A stretch of 41,080 bases of DNA from Omnitrophica WOR_2 bacterium RIFOXYA2_FULL_38_17. Lineage in GTDB: Bacteria; Omnitrophota; Gorgyraeia; Zapsychrales; Zapsychraceae. The translations under genes and the position numbers were made by a program. The notes beneath the pieces were generated by a model. It worked only from the letters and a program-made list of their open reading frames with translations. It had not been told where the DNA came from and made no database searches. Below are positions 1-9,674 of the stretch, in pieces. Numbering within the stretch: position 1 is the first letter of the stretch; the number at the start of each line of letters is the position of its first letter. Where the stretch lies: the NCBI GenBank assembly GCA_001805965.1, contig MHHG01000061.1, forward strand, positions 1 to 41,080, read 5' to 3'.

Positions 1-669
1 AACAGTAACTTTGTCCCTGCTGATAACCATGATGATGTAAACATCCGAACCTTCTTTTATTATCCTGGGCTCACCAACCGGAAACTCGAATGCTTTAAAA
101 AGCACTTGTGAATTTATGTCCTCATAACCCACAGGCCCTATGGTCTCAAAATCCTTAAGCCCTATCTCAATGTTCGATTTGATTTTATCGTAAACACTAT
201 TAATTTGCGCTTCCTCTTTACTTTTAAAAACTTTAAAAATAATTCGGGATTTCAGACTATCATAATATTTATTTATTTCTTCTTCCGTCACGGATATGGA
301 ATCCGAGACCTCTCGCTTTTTATAAGCGATAAAATCCCTTACCAAAGTCTGCTCCCAGAAAGTTTTGATCGTGTTGACAAATTTTTCTTCGTTGACAAAA
401 CCCTTATCCACGGCTTCCTGAATAATAAGTTTTTTATCAATAATGGCATTTAATTCATCGTTAACAGCGTCTGGTGAATTTTTAAAGTTTGGATTGATAT
501 GCGACTGGATTTCTAAGCATCTTTTTAAGTCACACTCGTAGATAGGCTCTTTATTAACGTAGGCAATTACTTTTTCTTTACTCTCAATGCCTTTATTGCC
601 ACAACCGACTGTTAATAAAAGAAAGATGAAAAATAGAAATCCCTTGTGGAATTTTAAAAATTTTAACAT
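1..669 (-). CDS. SurA-like periplasmic chaperone/peptidyl-prolyl isomerase lipoprotein (3' end off window)
   Basis: Reading the minus strand from 669 gives an open frame that runs off the left edge, so the C-terminus is missing. The protein begins MLKFLKFHKGFLFFIFLLL followed by TVGCGNKG, a signal peptide with a lipobox cysteine at about residue 23. After it come 'VIAYVNKEPIYECDLKR' and 'ELNAIIDKKLIIQEAVDKG', the pattern of SurA/PrsA N-terminal domains. Later residues ('FETIGPVGYEDI...FEFPVGEP...DVYIIMVISRDK') look like the start of a parvulin-type PPIase domain. A GGGGGG-rich Shine-Dalgarno lies just before the ATG. It would act at the outer or inner membrane in folding exported proteins, and it follows the FecR gene on the same strand by 54 bases. 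The family call is fairly firm; the isomerase activity is inferred. Confidence 0.72.
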   Translation of the reverse strand, partial: MLKFLKFHKGFLFFIFLLLTVGCGNKGIESKEKVIAYVNKEPIYECDLKRCLEIQSHINPNFKNSPDAVNDELNAIIDKKLIIQEAVDKGFVNEEKFVNTIKTFWEQTLVRDFIAYKKREVSDSISVTEEEINKYYDSLKSRIIFKVFKSKEEAQINSVYDKIKSNIEIGLKDFETIGPVGYEDINSQVLFKAFEFPVGEPRIIKEGSDVYIIMVISRDKVTV

Positions 670-723
670 TCTCCCCCCTCTAATATTTTAACTAGGATAT
701 CCCTAAGGGGATCTCCTCGAATT

Positions 724-3700
724 TTATGGTGTTTGATATGTTCCTGTAGCAGCTCCTGCAAAAGACCCACCTTCAGTACTACCTGAATATGTTCCGGCTG
801 CAATACCTTCTATGTTTATAGTGATATCTGTCGTAGCGCTTCCGCTTACATTCGCTTGCCAAAAACCATCATCCGTCCAAGATGTTCCGTTTAATGTTGC
901 ACTAACCGTTCCAATAGGCTCAATGTTTTCATGATCATAAAGATCTCCATTAACCAGAATAGACCATCCATCGTTAGTAGGCGTTTCATAATTACCACTT
1001 ATTGTAGCTGCCCAGATACCATTTGAAACATAATCATAAACGTCATCATTAACATAAAAATTCATGTTCATCGTTGCATACATTGGTCCGCCATCAAAGA
1101 AAGAACCTTCACCTGACAATAAAGAAGTATAAACTTCTGTTATCGGGATATTAGCTCCAGCCAGGGCTGTAATATCATCATACTGCCCGGCCAAATCCAG
1201 AAGAGTATCCACCTCAACCCACTCACCTGCGCTGGCAACTTGGAACGTCGCGCCTTCGGCAACATCAACATAATTTCCGATAACTTCAGCATCAGTAATT
1301 CTCTCACCAGCTAAAGTTCCATCCCTACGCAATTGAATCCAGACAGCATTAAGCTCGCCGTCAACAAGATTATCTGACCATGTTGACCCGGTTATTTGAC
1401 CTAACCAAGAACCACCTAGCCTGTAAATATCTACTTCTGATGTCAATCCTGTCATATTAGGAATTCTCCAGCTATCGCTAATACTGCCTGTATATGTTCC
1501 TGAACCATGAAGTTCAAAAATGCCCCAATCTAAATTGTAAAGACTTGCTAAGGTCGATGAATATCCTTCAAGATCAATATTCCCTGGAATAGAAAAAGCG
1601 CCCACGGTCGGATTACCTATTACATCCGAAAAACTAAGGCTGGTGTAAAGATCTTCCGGGTTAAAACCAGAATAACCGGATTTTGCGTCACTGAAAATCA
1701 AATTTCCATATAATTGATACATCTGAAGCTCCTCATCGTAGCTGCCCGTTAAATCATTGTCATAAGCGACTCCGAAATCTCCGTTGGGAGCAACATAAAT
1801 TGAATACAGGATCCCATCCATCATGCCATTAGCCCCTCTTCCAACAGAAAGACCGACAAGGGATCCGTAATTACCTTGCTCATATTCAAATGTAGCATAT
1901 CTGCCCAAACCTGAACTCCATTCATGATCATAACTGTAAAAAGATTGAGGATCTCCATACCAAATAAAATCCTCTGCTCCGATAGCAGAAAAATCTCCCA
2001 TGGAAACAAAAGCTGATCCATCCCAAATATCATCTGTTAAACCGATAAACCCTGTAAGCTGATTATAATCCCCGTAATAATCCCGGACATTTCCAATTAA
2101 CTGACCGCTTGAAGTGAGTTGTTGGGTCGAATTATTGACACCTAAGACTAAGGCCTCCCAAGAAGAAGTTGAAATATCATAAGAACCTATCATATCACCT
2201 GAAAATGTTCCTAATGACTCCGTAGAAAGATAATCACCGCTGATTTCTCCTCGAATATCATTGTTTTCCCAAGCATTTCCGGTTGCTTCACCCATAAAAT
2301 ATGATTCGATATAAGGACCATCCTGTTGTCTTCCTCCAATATTTGCGTTCCAACCAGCGCTAGGAAGGCTTTCGAACCCGCCACCTGCTCCTCCATAAAA
2401 TAATCCCCAATTTTGATCTAAAATATTTTGAGAATTAAGAACTATGTCACCTGAAAAGTCATTATTATTGATAATTCCCGTACCCCTGCTGCCAGCTTCT
2501 ATTGCTGATTCCATGGTATCAGTTGTATACGCGGTTTGAAGATCTATATAACGATTCATTGTTCCATCTAATTCAAAAAATCCGGTATTTCCTTCTATTT
2601 CTGGGTCATCATAAAAATTTCCAACCAGATCAGTTGAAATGACATATCCGGCTCGATAAGCAGCACCATCCGGCCTAATATAAAATGATAATAATCCAGC
2701 ATTTGACGAACCATTATTGTTGGTCCCGCCTAAAAATCCTATGAGCTTCGCTCCATCACTAGTCAATCCTTCAAAATTGCCAACATCTATCCAAAGATTT
2801 TGAAATTCAGGGTTTGAATATTCACCCATAACAAGAATAGGAACTTCGCCTCCCAAAATAGAATCCGTTGATCCCATACTTGCGGTCATGCTTCCATAAT
2901 TATTATACAAACCACCATCAACAAACTCTACAAACTGGCCTTCATAATATGCAGCTGTTTGAAGTTCATGCTCAACAGAGCCAACACCTGCACCTATTCC
3001 TTGCCAATACCCATCTTCATAAGATCCAATAAAATCCCCGTTATCAAGAATTAATGCGCCTAAACTGGGGCCGTCTAAGTCGACATATAAATTTCTTCCG
3101 CTGATATTTCCTTGCATTTTACCATCGAATCCCACCAAACTCATTTTCCAAAGTAAATATGACTGCGAAAAATCTCCATACGTGGCTGAACCTAAGAAAG
3201 CTTGCAAATCATCTGATGGAAACTCAACAAAAGGTGAAACTGTTCCTGATGCGCCAAATGACCAGATATCCCAGGATTGGTCTTGAATCCTTGCAGATTC
3301 AATGGAAACAGGAAATGATCCTGTAATATCGCCAAAAATATCCGCTTCAATATTTCTATGATCAACGATCGCATCACTTTCAAGATAAAGGTAACTAGGA
3401 AGAACACTCGTTGGGTATTCAAAACCATAAATAAGGGAGCCTTCAGCGTAAAAAGCGCCTTCAGAAAGATTAACTGCCCCTGCAATATTATTAGACAATA
3501 CATATCCGGCATAATAATTACCTGCGCCCTCATCTCGAATATATATTGAGTAAAGCATTGAGTCTAATGCATTATCTAATTTAGTACCGGCTATCATTCC
3601 AAGAAAGCCTGTTCCATCATCAGCTATGCCGCTAAAAGAATCTGTTACCCATAATTTATCATCTCCCTCAACAGGAGGTGTAACTGTTCCACGTAAAGTC

Positions 3701-5259
3701 ACTATCTCCGAATCTGTGCTTGAAACAGATCCCTCAACTAAACCACCTTGTGTCAGCATATCATAATCGATAAATCTCGCTGTAAATTGTCCGCTGAGCA
3801 AACCATATTCCTCTTGCGGTCCTGGTGATGGTTCTGGTGTTGGCTCAGGTTCTGGTACTGATTCCGGATCAGGTGTCAGACTATCCAAAATGTTATCAGA
3901 TGTGTTCCCTGCATCTTTTGTATTATCAATAAGGTCTTCAGATTCACTGTCGCTTTTATTAGTACCCGTATTCGCATCATACAAATAATTTTCTGTTGTT
4001 CCGTCTGGTTCAGAATATCCTTCAATGCCGCTTCCGGGTTCCCAGCCGCCTCCCATTTCCATGCGTTCTTTCTGTGTCGTAAATTTAGGTATAGAAACAT
4101 TACCCTTGTTGTCTGCTGTGGAATTTTCACCAATATCAACCTTTTGTTCAAGACCACTTATTGAGCTTCTAAGAAAACCAAAGCCACCTTCAAAAAATGT
4201 TTTAGTATCCTCTGTTGTTGTTTCAACAAACATAATGGTTCCACGGACGCCGCAAATCGCCACAGGGGTCTTGATCTGAAAACTTGAATCGCCTTTCAAA
4301 TTTTCAACCGTTGCCCTGACTTTTCCCATGCTCAATTCAAATGAATTCTCGAATTCTCCATTGGTGGAATCAACAATTAATCTATTGATCACAAGACGCG
4401 AATTAGGCTTCATGTTTATAGCATTACCGTTATCAAATTTTATCTCTATCATGCCATCTACGCCTGTTTCGATAATATCACCTTCGTTAAGTACATCGTT
4501 GAGCTGTGAAACACGCGGGGTTGTTGTTCCCTCTTTTGTGATCCTGACATCTCCCGAAAATTTAGTGATCGCGCCTGAAATTTTATCTAAATCATTTCTT
4601 CTTGAAATTGAAGGGGGCGGGGTTGTATCCTGCTCGTAGAATTTCTTCTCTATTTCTAAATAAGGCCTTGGGCCGTTGGGTTGTTCCTCTAAAGAGATTA
4701 CAACACTATTACCAGGCGGTATCATGACCGGGGGAAGCTCAGGCTCGGCCAAATTAACAACAGCAAGATTCCCTGAATTCACAAGCATCACGCTTGTGCC
4801 ACCTTGAAAAAAAGTAAAAATATCTGAGCCTTTAATTGTACCTTTTGCATTTGGCGTATTGATCGCAAAGGGCTCTACGCCTTCATATTTTTCAATAATA
4901 GTTCTTACTTTCCCACGCTGAACCAGTATAGAGGCTGATTCTCTTTTATTATTTTCACCCAGCCTGTAATCCTTTATCTCTAAGCGGGTGTTCTGCGCCA
5001 GCTGAACGATCGATTTATCATAAAAGGTTATCTCCGACTTTGAGTTAGATTTGGTTCGGACAATGTCTCCAACAAAGATAGGCTCATCTTCCCTCAGTGG
5101 AACGATATTCCCTGAGTCAGCCCTTAAGACATCGACCCTTCCCTCAGTATAGGAAATTTTGCCGACCTCTACCGATGCAAAGGCAAGCGGGCAGATAAGC
5201 AAAACGCAGAAGAAACATAGCAATATCTTGCATATTAAGCTTCTTTTAATAGTTTCCAT
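724..5259 (-). CDS. Large exported FecR-domain protein with three ~290-residue repeats
   Basis: 1511 residues with an N-terminal signal peptide (about 1-28, ending LAFA). Two FecR-type domains follow, at about 30-180 and 235-385. Each has the 'G..V.V...G......L.....I..GD.I.T...S...I.F....V..L..N..L.I' pattern and a 'F.I.TP.A..GVRG/IKG' motif. A Pro/Glu linker near residue 475 leads into a long Gly/Ser/Asp-rich part. This holds three diverged copies of one unit, anchored by LYSIYIRDEG (about 570), LLSFYIRPDG (about 858) and LYSIYVAPNG (about 1155). Each is followed by an 'AGYV.S..L.G' stretch and later by a 'DQ.W...' motif. The ending is Gly/Ala/Ser-rich. It looks like a cell-surface or periplasmic protein. 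FecR modules usually sense or bind at the envelope, but the function of this protein is unknown. It probably shares an operon with the TPR-barrel gene 70 bases upstream. Confidence 0.8.
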   Translation of the reverse strand: METIKRSLICKILLCFFCVLLICPLAFASVEVGKISYTEGRVDVLRADSGNIVPLREDEPIFVGDIVRTKSNSKSEITFYDKSIVQLAQNTRLEIKDYRLGENNKRESASILVQRGKVRTIIEKYEGVEPFAINTPNAKGTIKGSDIFTFFQGGTSVMLVNSGNLAVVNLAEPELPPVMIPPGNSVVISLEEQPNGPRPYLEIEKKFYEQDTTPPPSISRRNDLDKISGAITKFSGDVRITKEGTTTPRVSQLNDVLNEGDIIETGVDGMIEIKFDNGNAINMKPNSRLVINRLIVDSTNGEFENSFELSMGKVRATVENLKGDSSFQIKTPVAICGVRGTIMFVETTTEDTKTFFEGGFGFLRSSISGLEQKVDIGENSTADNKGNVSIPKFTTQKERMEMGGGWEPGSGIEGYSEPDGTTENYLYDANTGTNKSDSESEDLIDNTKDAGNTSDNILDSLTPDPESVPEPEPTPEPSPGPQEEYGLLSGQFTARFIDYDMLTQGGLVEGSVSSTDSEIVTLRGTVTPPVEGDDKLWVTDSFSGIADDGTGFLGMIAGTKLDNALDSMLYSIYIRDEGAGNYYAGYVLSNNIAGAVNLSEGAFYAEGSLIYGFEYPTSVLPSYLYLESDAIVDHRNIEADIFGDITGSFPVSIESARIQDQSWDIWSFGASGTVSPFVEFPSDDLQAFLGSATYGDFSQSYLLWKMSLVGFDGKMQGNISGRNLYVDLDGPSLGALILDNGDFIGSYEDGYWQGIGAGVGSVEHELQTAAYYEGQFVEFVDGGLYNNYGSMTASMGSTDSILGGEVPILVMGEYSNPEFQNLWIDVGNFEGLTSDGAKLIGFLGGTNNNGSSNAGLLSFYIRPDGAAYRAGYVISTDLVGNFYDDPEIEGNTGFFELDGTMNRYIDLQTAYTTDTMESAIEAGSRGTGIINNNDFSGDIVLNSQNILDQNWGLFYGGAGGGFESLPSAGWNANIGGRQQDGPYIESYFMGEATGNAWENNDIRGEISGDYLSTESLGTFSGDMIGSYDISTSSWEALVLGVNNSTQQLTSSGQLIGNVRDYYGDYNQLTGFIGLTDDIWDGSAFVSMGDFSAIGAEDFIWYGDPQSFYSYDHEWSSGLGRYATFEYEQGNYGSLVGLSVGRGANGMMDGILYSIYVAPNGDFGVAYDNDLTGSYDEELQMYQLYGNLIFSDAKSGYSGFNPEDLYTSLSFSDVIGNPTVGAFSIPGNIDLEGYSSTLASLYNLDWGIFELHGSGTYTGSISDSWRIPNMTGLTSEVDIYRLGGSWLGQITGSTWSDNLVDGELNAVWIQLRRDGTLAGERITDAEVIGNYVDVAEGATFQVASAGEWVEVDTLLDLAGQYDDITALAGANIPITEVYTSLLSGEGSFFDGGPMYATMNMNFYVNDDVYDYVSNGIWAATISGNYETPTNDGWSILVNGDLYDHENIEPIGTVSATLNGTSWTDDGFWQANVSGSATTDITINIEGIAAGTYSGSTEGGSFAGAATGTYQTP

Positions 5260-5329
5260 TTTTATTACCTCGTTATTTTTGTCAAGGGCTTTACCTTACC
5301 ATTGAATAGCCTTAGACATGTTATATTAA

Positions 5330-6865
5330 TTAAAATTTCAATTGAATGCTGGTACTGTAAATGTTACGTGCATATTTATATATACTGATATTGGAATCAT
5401 TATTTACATGCGTATACTGCATTTGGAGCTCGCAGTCTTTGGTTAATTTGTAAGCAAGCAGCGTCGAGGCAGTGGAAACGTCATCTTCTCTTTTGATATC
5501 GAAAACCGTATGCGTATTTAGGAATCTCTGCATAAGAAAATCGCCGGAAACGGTCAAATTAAGCTTATCATTAACAGGAACAAGCACTGTAGCCGTTACC
5601 CTATTGCCGAACTGGTCCCAGTTATTGCCTTCTGCCCAGTCATTGTTAAATCCATAGCGCAAATTTACAAAGCCTTTTTTCTTGGCAAAAAAGAGATATC
5701 CGCCGATATTTGTGATAATTTCATTGGAGTCCCGGTCCTCATCCTCAGTTGATGGGGTCCATAGAAAATCTTTATTATTGTATTTTAGCGATAATTGACC
5801 CATCTTGGATGGTCCGACCATAAAATTATAAACACCGCCAACCGCAGGATTTGAAAGATAAGACCGCTCATCAACCATTGAGTGACTGTAAGTAATAGGA
5901 AATGTTAAAAGACCATTTTCTAAAGTGAAGCCCGGCTGAACTACAACCGTATTGGATAATGTATCATAAAAGCCCAAATCAAACTGTTTGGAATAATAAA
6001 AAAGATGCTGTGCCTTAATGCCAAATGTCTTGTCAAAACGATGGTTATACTCCAGGTTTGTTATATAAGTCGTTCTTGAATCAGCACTGTCTGTAATATT
6101 CGTTGCGATGGATGCGTCATCCGACTTTAAAACAACATTATCATCATACTGCCATGCCGTACCAAAAGAAAATTTCCATGGGCGCATTGCCTCTTCCCGC
6201 TTAACCAAAGCATCGATGTATTCATTAGCGTATTGGGCGATATTAGATGAAGGCTCTAGAAAAATAACTGATTTAAAAGCTTTCTGGGCATCTCTAAAAT
6301 CCTGAGATTTAAGATGGGCAATCCCGATCTGATAATCAACGGATTGCGTCATGGTTTTATCCAGCTCTTTTGCCGTTTCAAAGGAAGCAATGGCAGCTTC
6401 GCTTTTATCCTCTTTTAAAAGAACAAGGCCCTTTAAAAAAGCCACTTGAGCCGGCCTGATCCCTTCCTTCTCTGCCTCGACGATCCATTTATTCGCTTCT
6501 TCCAATTCATTAACATTGTATAAACAATCGATCAGCTCAACAAGAGCTCCTATGATTTTTGGCGTAAAGGTAACAGCATTTCTTAAATAAGGAATAGCGT
6601 TTTTATACTGCTGGAGCCTTTTGTAATCAAGGCCTAAATAATAATTGGCAAGTGAAGATTCGGGGTCATCTTTGACTGCTTGCTGCAAATTTGCAAGTGC
6701 TTCATCATAATTTTCATGCTTGTATTGGCCAATGCCTTTTTCAAGAAGGGGACTTATCTTTTTTTCCTGGGCTTCAATTTTGGGGACAACCATTAACATC
6801 AGTAGCGCGGTCATTAAAGATATTAATATTAATTTAAATCTTCCTATCTTATTTAAGGTCAACAC
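5330..6865 (-). CDS. TPR protein with C-terminal outer-membrane beta-barrel
   Basis: 511 residues starting at GTG, with AGGAG six bases upstream. A signal peptide covers about residues 1-32. TPR repeats occupy about 35-225 ('ALANLQQAVKDDPESSLANYYLGLDYKRLQQYKNAI', 'AAIASFETAKELDKTMTQSVDYQIGIAHLKSQDFRDAQKAFKSV'; each fits the canonical A-x3-Y/F spacing). From about 228 the sequence switches to alternating aromatic/polar strands ('PWKFSFGTAWQYDDNVVL...') and ends in STSIQLKF, a terminal phenylalanine typical of BAM-inserted barrels. This is the layout of SLAM-like and other TPR-barrel surface proteins. A role in presenting or exporting the adjacent FecR protein is inference from the shared operon. 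Confidence 0.75.
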   Translation of the reverse strand: MLTLNKIGRFKLILISLMTALLMLMVVPKIEAQEKKISPLLEKGIGQYKHENYDEALANLQQAVKDDPESSLANYYLGLDYKRLQQYKNAIPYLRNAVTFTPKIIGALVELIDCLYNVNELEEANKWIVEAEKEGIRPAQVAFLKGLVLLKEDKSEAAIASFETAKELDKTMTQSVDYQIGIAHLKSQDFRDAQKAFKSVIFLEPSSNIAQYANEYIDALVKREEAMRPWKFSFGTAWQYDDNVVLKSDDASIATNITDSADSRTTYITNLEYNHRFDKTFGIKAQHLFYYSKQFDLGFYDTLSNTVVVQPGFTLENGLLTFPITYSHSMVDERSYLSNPAVGGVYNFMVGPSKMGQLSLKYNNKDFLWTPSTEDEDRDSNEIITNIGGYLFFAKKKGFVNLRYGFNNDWAEGNNWDQFGNRVTATVLVPVNDKLNLTVSGDFLMQRFLNTHTVFDIKREDDVSTASTLLAYKLTKDCELQMQYTHVNNDSNISIYKYARNIYSTSIQLKF

Positions 6866-6910
6866 TTTTCGCTCCTTTTATAATCAGATAATAATAAATT
6901 TATAAGTTAT

Positions 6911-6939
6911 TTTTTATCATGATTATAAATATAAGTCAA
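6911..6939 (-). promoter_or_regulatory. Candidate sigma70 promoter for the TPR-barrel/FecR operon
   Basis: On the minus strand TTGACT (6939-6934) is followed after 17 bases by TAAAAA (6916-6911), about 45 bases before the GTG start at 6865. The -35 is good and the -10 is only fair. The rest of the 6866-7193 gap is AT-rich and holds the terminator listed next. Confidence 0.35.
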
Positions 6940-7130
6940 TGGAATTTACCTGCCCAATGACTTTCCAATGTAATCCCCGTTAATTTTATATAGAAATATG
7001 ATTAGGTTTAAAATATAATACTTAAACTTACAAATGTCAATATGACAACCTAGGACTAAGTGTATCATATTGATTAGGTATGGATTATTAGGTTCTGGTT
7101 TGAAAAGACTAATTTCCTGAAATATAGAAA

Positions 7131-7161
7131 ATAAAAAAACAGAGAGTATTATTACTATCTG
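7131..7161 (-). terminator. Rho-independent terminator of the signalling operon
   Basis: On the minus strand a stem CAGATAGTA / TACTCTCTG (one mismatch, 4-base loop) is followed directly by a run of seven T and then ATTTT. It lies 33 bases past the stop of the EF-hand-like gene, so it closes the operon read from 10744 to 7194. Confidence 0.8.
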
Positions 7162-7193
7162 CCTTTTTACATTAAAGACTATTTTCCAAGAAT

Positions 7194-7763
7194 CTATTCG
7201 AGCCCTGCTTTTTGCTTATAATGCGTATTCCTCATGTAAATCTGAAGGTTTTTCAAATATTCAATTCTCTCTTGCCCAAGCCATGTTTCCAGATCCAATG
7301 TTTTAAGCTCTTCTGTATCAAACTTACCGTCACTATTGGAATCAATTGATCTTTTATCTTTTAATTCCTTAATATCCATTTGTCCATCATAATTCGAGTC
7401 GATCAATGTTATTTGTTTATCGTTATCAATCACATAATCAGCTGCACCATCATAATTTGTATCACTCTCAATAAGATACCGTTGATCATTTCGATGATAA
7501 CTCCAGCCATCGGCTTTTCCATCCATGTTAGAATCGATCTCAACCTTGACCTTTTGACCGTTTTTATAGAAGAACAAGGCGCGTTTATCAACAATACCAT
7601 CAAAATCAAAATCTTCTTCTAATTTAACTAGATCAGAACCCTTCGTAAAAAGCCATTGATCAACTTGATTATCGCCATTGGTGTCAATTCCTCGAACTTC
7701 TTCAGCATTTACGATATGGATCAAAATGAACAATAAGGTTAATATTAAAAATGATCGTTTCAT
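7194..7763 (-). CDS. Secreted protein with six EF-hand-like calcium loops
   Basis: 189 residues with a signal peptide (about 1-20, ending VNA). The mature part holds six D-x-[DN]-x-D-G-type loops: DTNGDNQVD, DFDFDGIVD, DSNMDGKAD, DTNYDGAAD, DSNYDGQMD and DSNSDGKFD. They are spaced about 20-27 residues apart, as in thrombospondin type 3, dockerin or short EF-hand repeats, and calcium binding is likely. The C-terminal 35 residues ('LETWLGQERIEYLKNLQIYMRN') look helical. It is the last gene of a three-gene operon, 3 bases after the phosphatase gene, and is followed by a strong terminator. Its role with the sensor upstream is unknown. Confidence 0.72.
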   Translation of the reverse strand: MKRSFLILTLLFILIHIVNAEEVRGIDTNGDNQVDQWLFTKGSDLVKLEEDFDFDGIVDKRALFFYKNGQKVKVEIDSNMDGKADGWSYHRNDQRYLIESDTNYDGAADYVIDNDKQITLIDSNYDGQMDIKELKDKRSIDSNSDGKFDTEELKTLDLETWLGQERIEYLKNLQIYMRNTHYKQKAGLE

Positions 7764-7766
7764 TTT

Positions 7767-9674
7767 TTAATTAATTCTTAAGATAAGCATTGTGATGTCA
7801 TCAGACTGAGGTTCAGTCTTGACAAAATGTTTAATCTCTTCTCTGACTCCGGACACAATAAATCGGATATCTTGATCTTGCAAATTGGAGCTTACGGACA
7901 GGAACCTTTCTTCAGAAAATAAGTCTTTGGCTGGATTCATGGCCTCGGTAACACCATCAGTATAAAGAAAAAAGCAATCCCCTTTATTTAGTTTGATCTT
8001 TTCAGATTTGAACGTGAAATCCGGCATGGGCCCTAGTACAAACCCTTTTATAATTTTTAGGAATTTGAAACCATTTGCCTGGGTATAAAAAAGTGGCGGA
8101 TTATGTCCGGCATTTGAAAACTCCAATTCACCTGTTTCAATATCTAGTATGCCGCAAAAAACTGTTGCAAACATGCTTGTACTATTATCGAGGGCGATAA
8201 TATTATTTACGTTAGAAAGAATCTCGGAAGCAGACGAACCTCGTAAAGCCTCATTTTTCAAAAGTGTTTTGGCGATCATCATAAATAAAGCCGCCGGTAC
8301 CCCTTTGCCTGAAACATCTCCTATGACGAAATAGAGCTTCTTTTCATCAACTATACAAAAATCATAAAAATCTCCGCCAACTTCTTTTGCCGGTTCCATC
8401 GTTGCATAAATGTCAAATTCTTTTCTATTGGGAAAAGCAGGAAAAGTCCTTGGCAATATGCTGACTTGGATCTCTCTAGCTATGCTAAGCTCACTCTCGA
8501 TACGTTCCTTAGCAGCTGTTGTCTCTTTTAATTGACTGATATATTCTTTAAGAGAGATCTTCATATTTAAGAACGCATGGGTAAGCAAACCCACCTCATC
8601 ATTTGATACTACAGGTGGCAATTCAGCATCGAGATCTCCGCTACCAATAGCTTCAGCAGCCTTTGACATTTTACTCAAAGGGCTGGTTATTGAATTTGCC
8701 ATAAAACTAATTACGGCAACAAGCAATATTAATCCGATAACACCCAAAACGCAAACCGCTATAGTTTGATTAACAACATCTTCAACAAGCTCATCTTCAG
8801 GAAAAATAACCACCAGTGTCCATCCCGTGGAAGCGATTGGAGCATAATACGCCCAGCTTTTTATATTTCGGTCAAATGAGATCATGGGAACGAACCCAGA
8901 TTCACCCCGAACCATCTTTCTTCCTATTTCCCTCAGCTGACTATCGTTCCTTGTTTCTGCAATAGTGAAAATCGTTTCATTCATTATCAATTCTTGTGCA
9001 GGATGAGAAATTATCCTCCCGTTCTTCGATATCAAATATGCATGGCCTGTTTTAAGAATTTTTACAGAATTAACAATTGTGGTCAATTTTTCAAGAGAGA
9101 TATCAGTGGTAACAACTCCAGCTAATTTTTGTTCTTTAACGGTTTGTTTATAAAATGGAACTGAATAGGTAGCCATCAAAACATCATCAAAGTATGGTTC
9201 GCTCCAAATAGGCCGATTAAGTTCACGAGGTATTTGATACCAGTCTAGAAAAAAATAGCGATAAGATTCATCACCCATGTATTCCAGTTTAAAGCCTTCA
9301 TCTTCTCTGCAATAGTAGGGTGCGAAATAGAGCAGTTCCGGATCAAACTGATAAGGTTCAAATGCGATTCCCATACCATACAGCTCAGTATTATACTTCA
9401 CTACCATGGTTAAATATTCCACCATCTGCTCTTTGTTGTAATTGGTATTTTCAATATAAAAAGCCGTATTTTCAGAGATCTTTTCAACAGCCGTCAAGGT
9501 ATTTTCGATCTTGTTAACAGTTCTCCAGGCAAGATTCTCAGCATTACTGCGGATATTTTTCATAATAATTTGCTTCGACAAAAAATAATTCTCTCCAAAT
9601 ACAAGAATAAAAACAATAGAAATGCTGCCTGATAGAAAAAATATCAATTTAAAGGCAAGGCTTTTGTTTTTCAT
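7767..9674 (-). CDS. Cache-HAMP-SpoIIE (RsbU-type) serine/threonine phosphatase sensor
   Basis: 635 residues. A transmembrane helix lies at about 8-28, followed by a periplasmic double-Cache-like region (about 35-290; 'FDPELLYFAPYYCREDEGF', 'GVVTTDISLEKLTTIVNSVKILKTGHAYLISKNGRIISHP'). A second transmembrane helix is at about 300-325, then a HAMP domain ('NSITSPLSKMSKAAEAIGSGDLDAELP'), a short coiled coil, and a PP2C/SpoIIE domain from about 400. The metal-site motifs are 'GGDFYDF', 'GDVSGKGVPAALFM' and 'YTDGVTEAMN', and the end is 'DDITMLILRI'. It should sense an extracytoplasmic signal and dephosphorylate a cytoplasmic partner, typically an anti-sigma-factor antagonist; none is encoded nearby. 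The start overlaps the stop of the upstream binding-protein gene by one base (TAATG). Confidence 0.88.
   Translation of the reverse strand: MKNKSLAFKLIFFLSGSISIVFILVFGENYFLSKQIIMKNIRSNAENLAWRTVNKIENTLTAVEKISENTAFYIENTNYNKEQMVEYLTMVVKYNTELYGMGIAFEPYQFDPELLYFAPYYCREDEGFKLEYMGDESYRYFFLDWYQIPRELNRPIWSEPYFDDVLMATYSVPFYKQTVKEQKLAGVVTTDISLEKLTTIVNSVKILKTGHAYLISKNGRIISHPAQELIMNETIFTIAETRNDSQLREIGRKMVRGESGFVPMISFDRNIKSWAYYAPIASTGWTLVVIFPEDELVEDVVNQTIAVCVLGVIGLILLVAVISFMANSITSPLSKMSKAAEAIGSGDLDAELPPVVSNDEVGLLTHAFLNMKISLKEYISQLKETTAAKERIESELSIAREIQVSILPRTFPAFPNRKEFDIYATMEPAKEVGGDFYDFCIVDEKKLYFVIGDVSGKGVPAALFMMIAKTLLKNEALRGSSASEILSNVNNIIALDNSTSMFATVFCGILDIETGELEFSNAGHNPPLFYTQANGFKFLKIIKGFVLGPMPDFTFKSEKIKLNKGDCFFLYTDGVTEAMNPAKDLFSEERFLSVSSNLQDQDIRFIVSGVREEIKHFVKTEPQSDDITMLILRIN

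Noticed and set aside
1821..4639. Several 60-110 codon frames on both strands inside the giant FecR gene
   Set aside because: They lie in other frames of a continuous 1511-codon gene with a signal peptide and recognisable domains, and have no ribosome sites or domains of their own.
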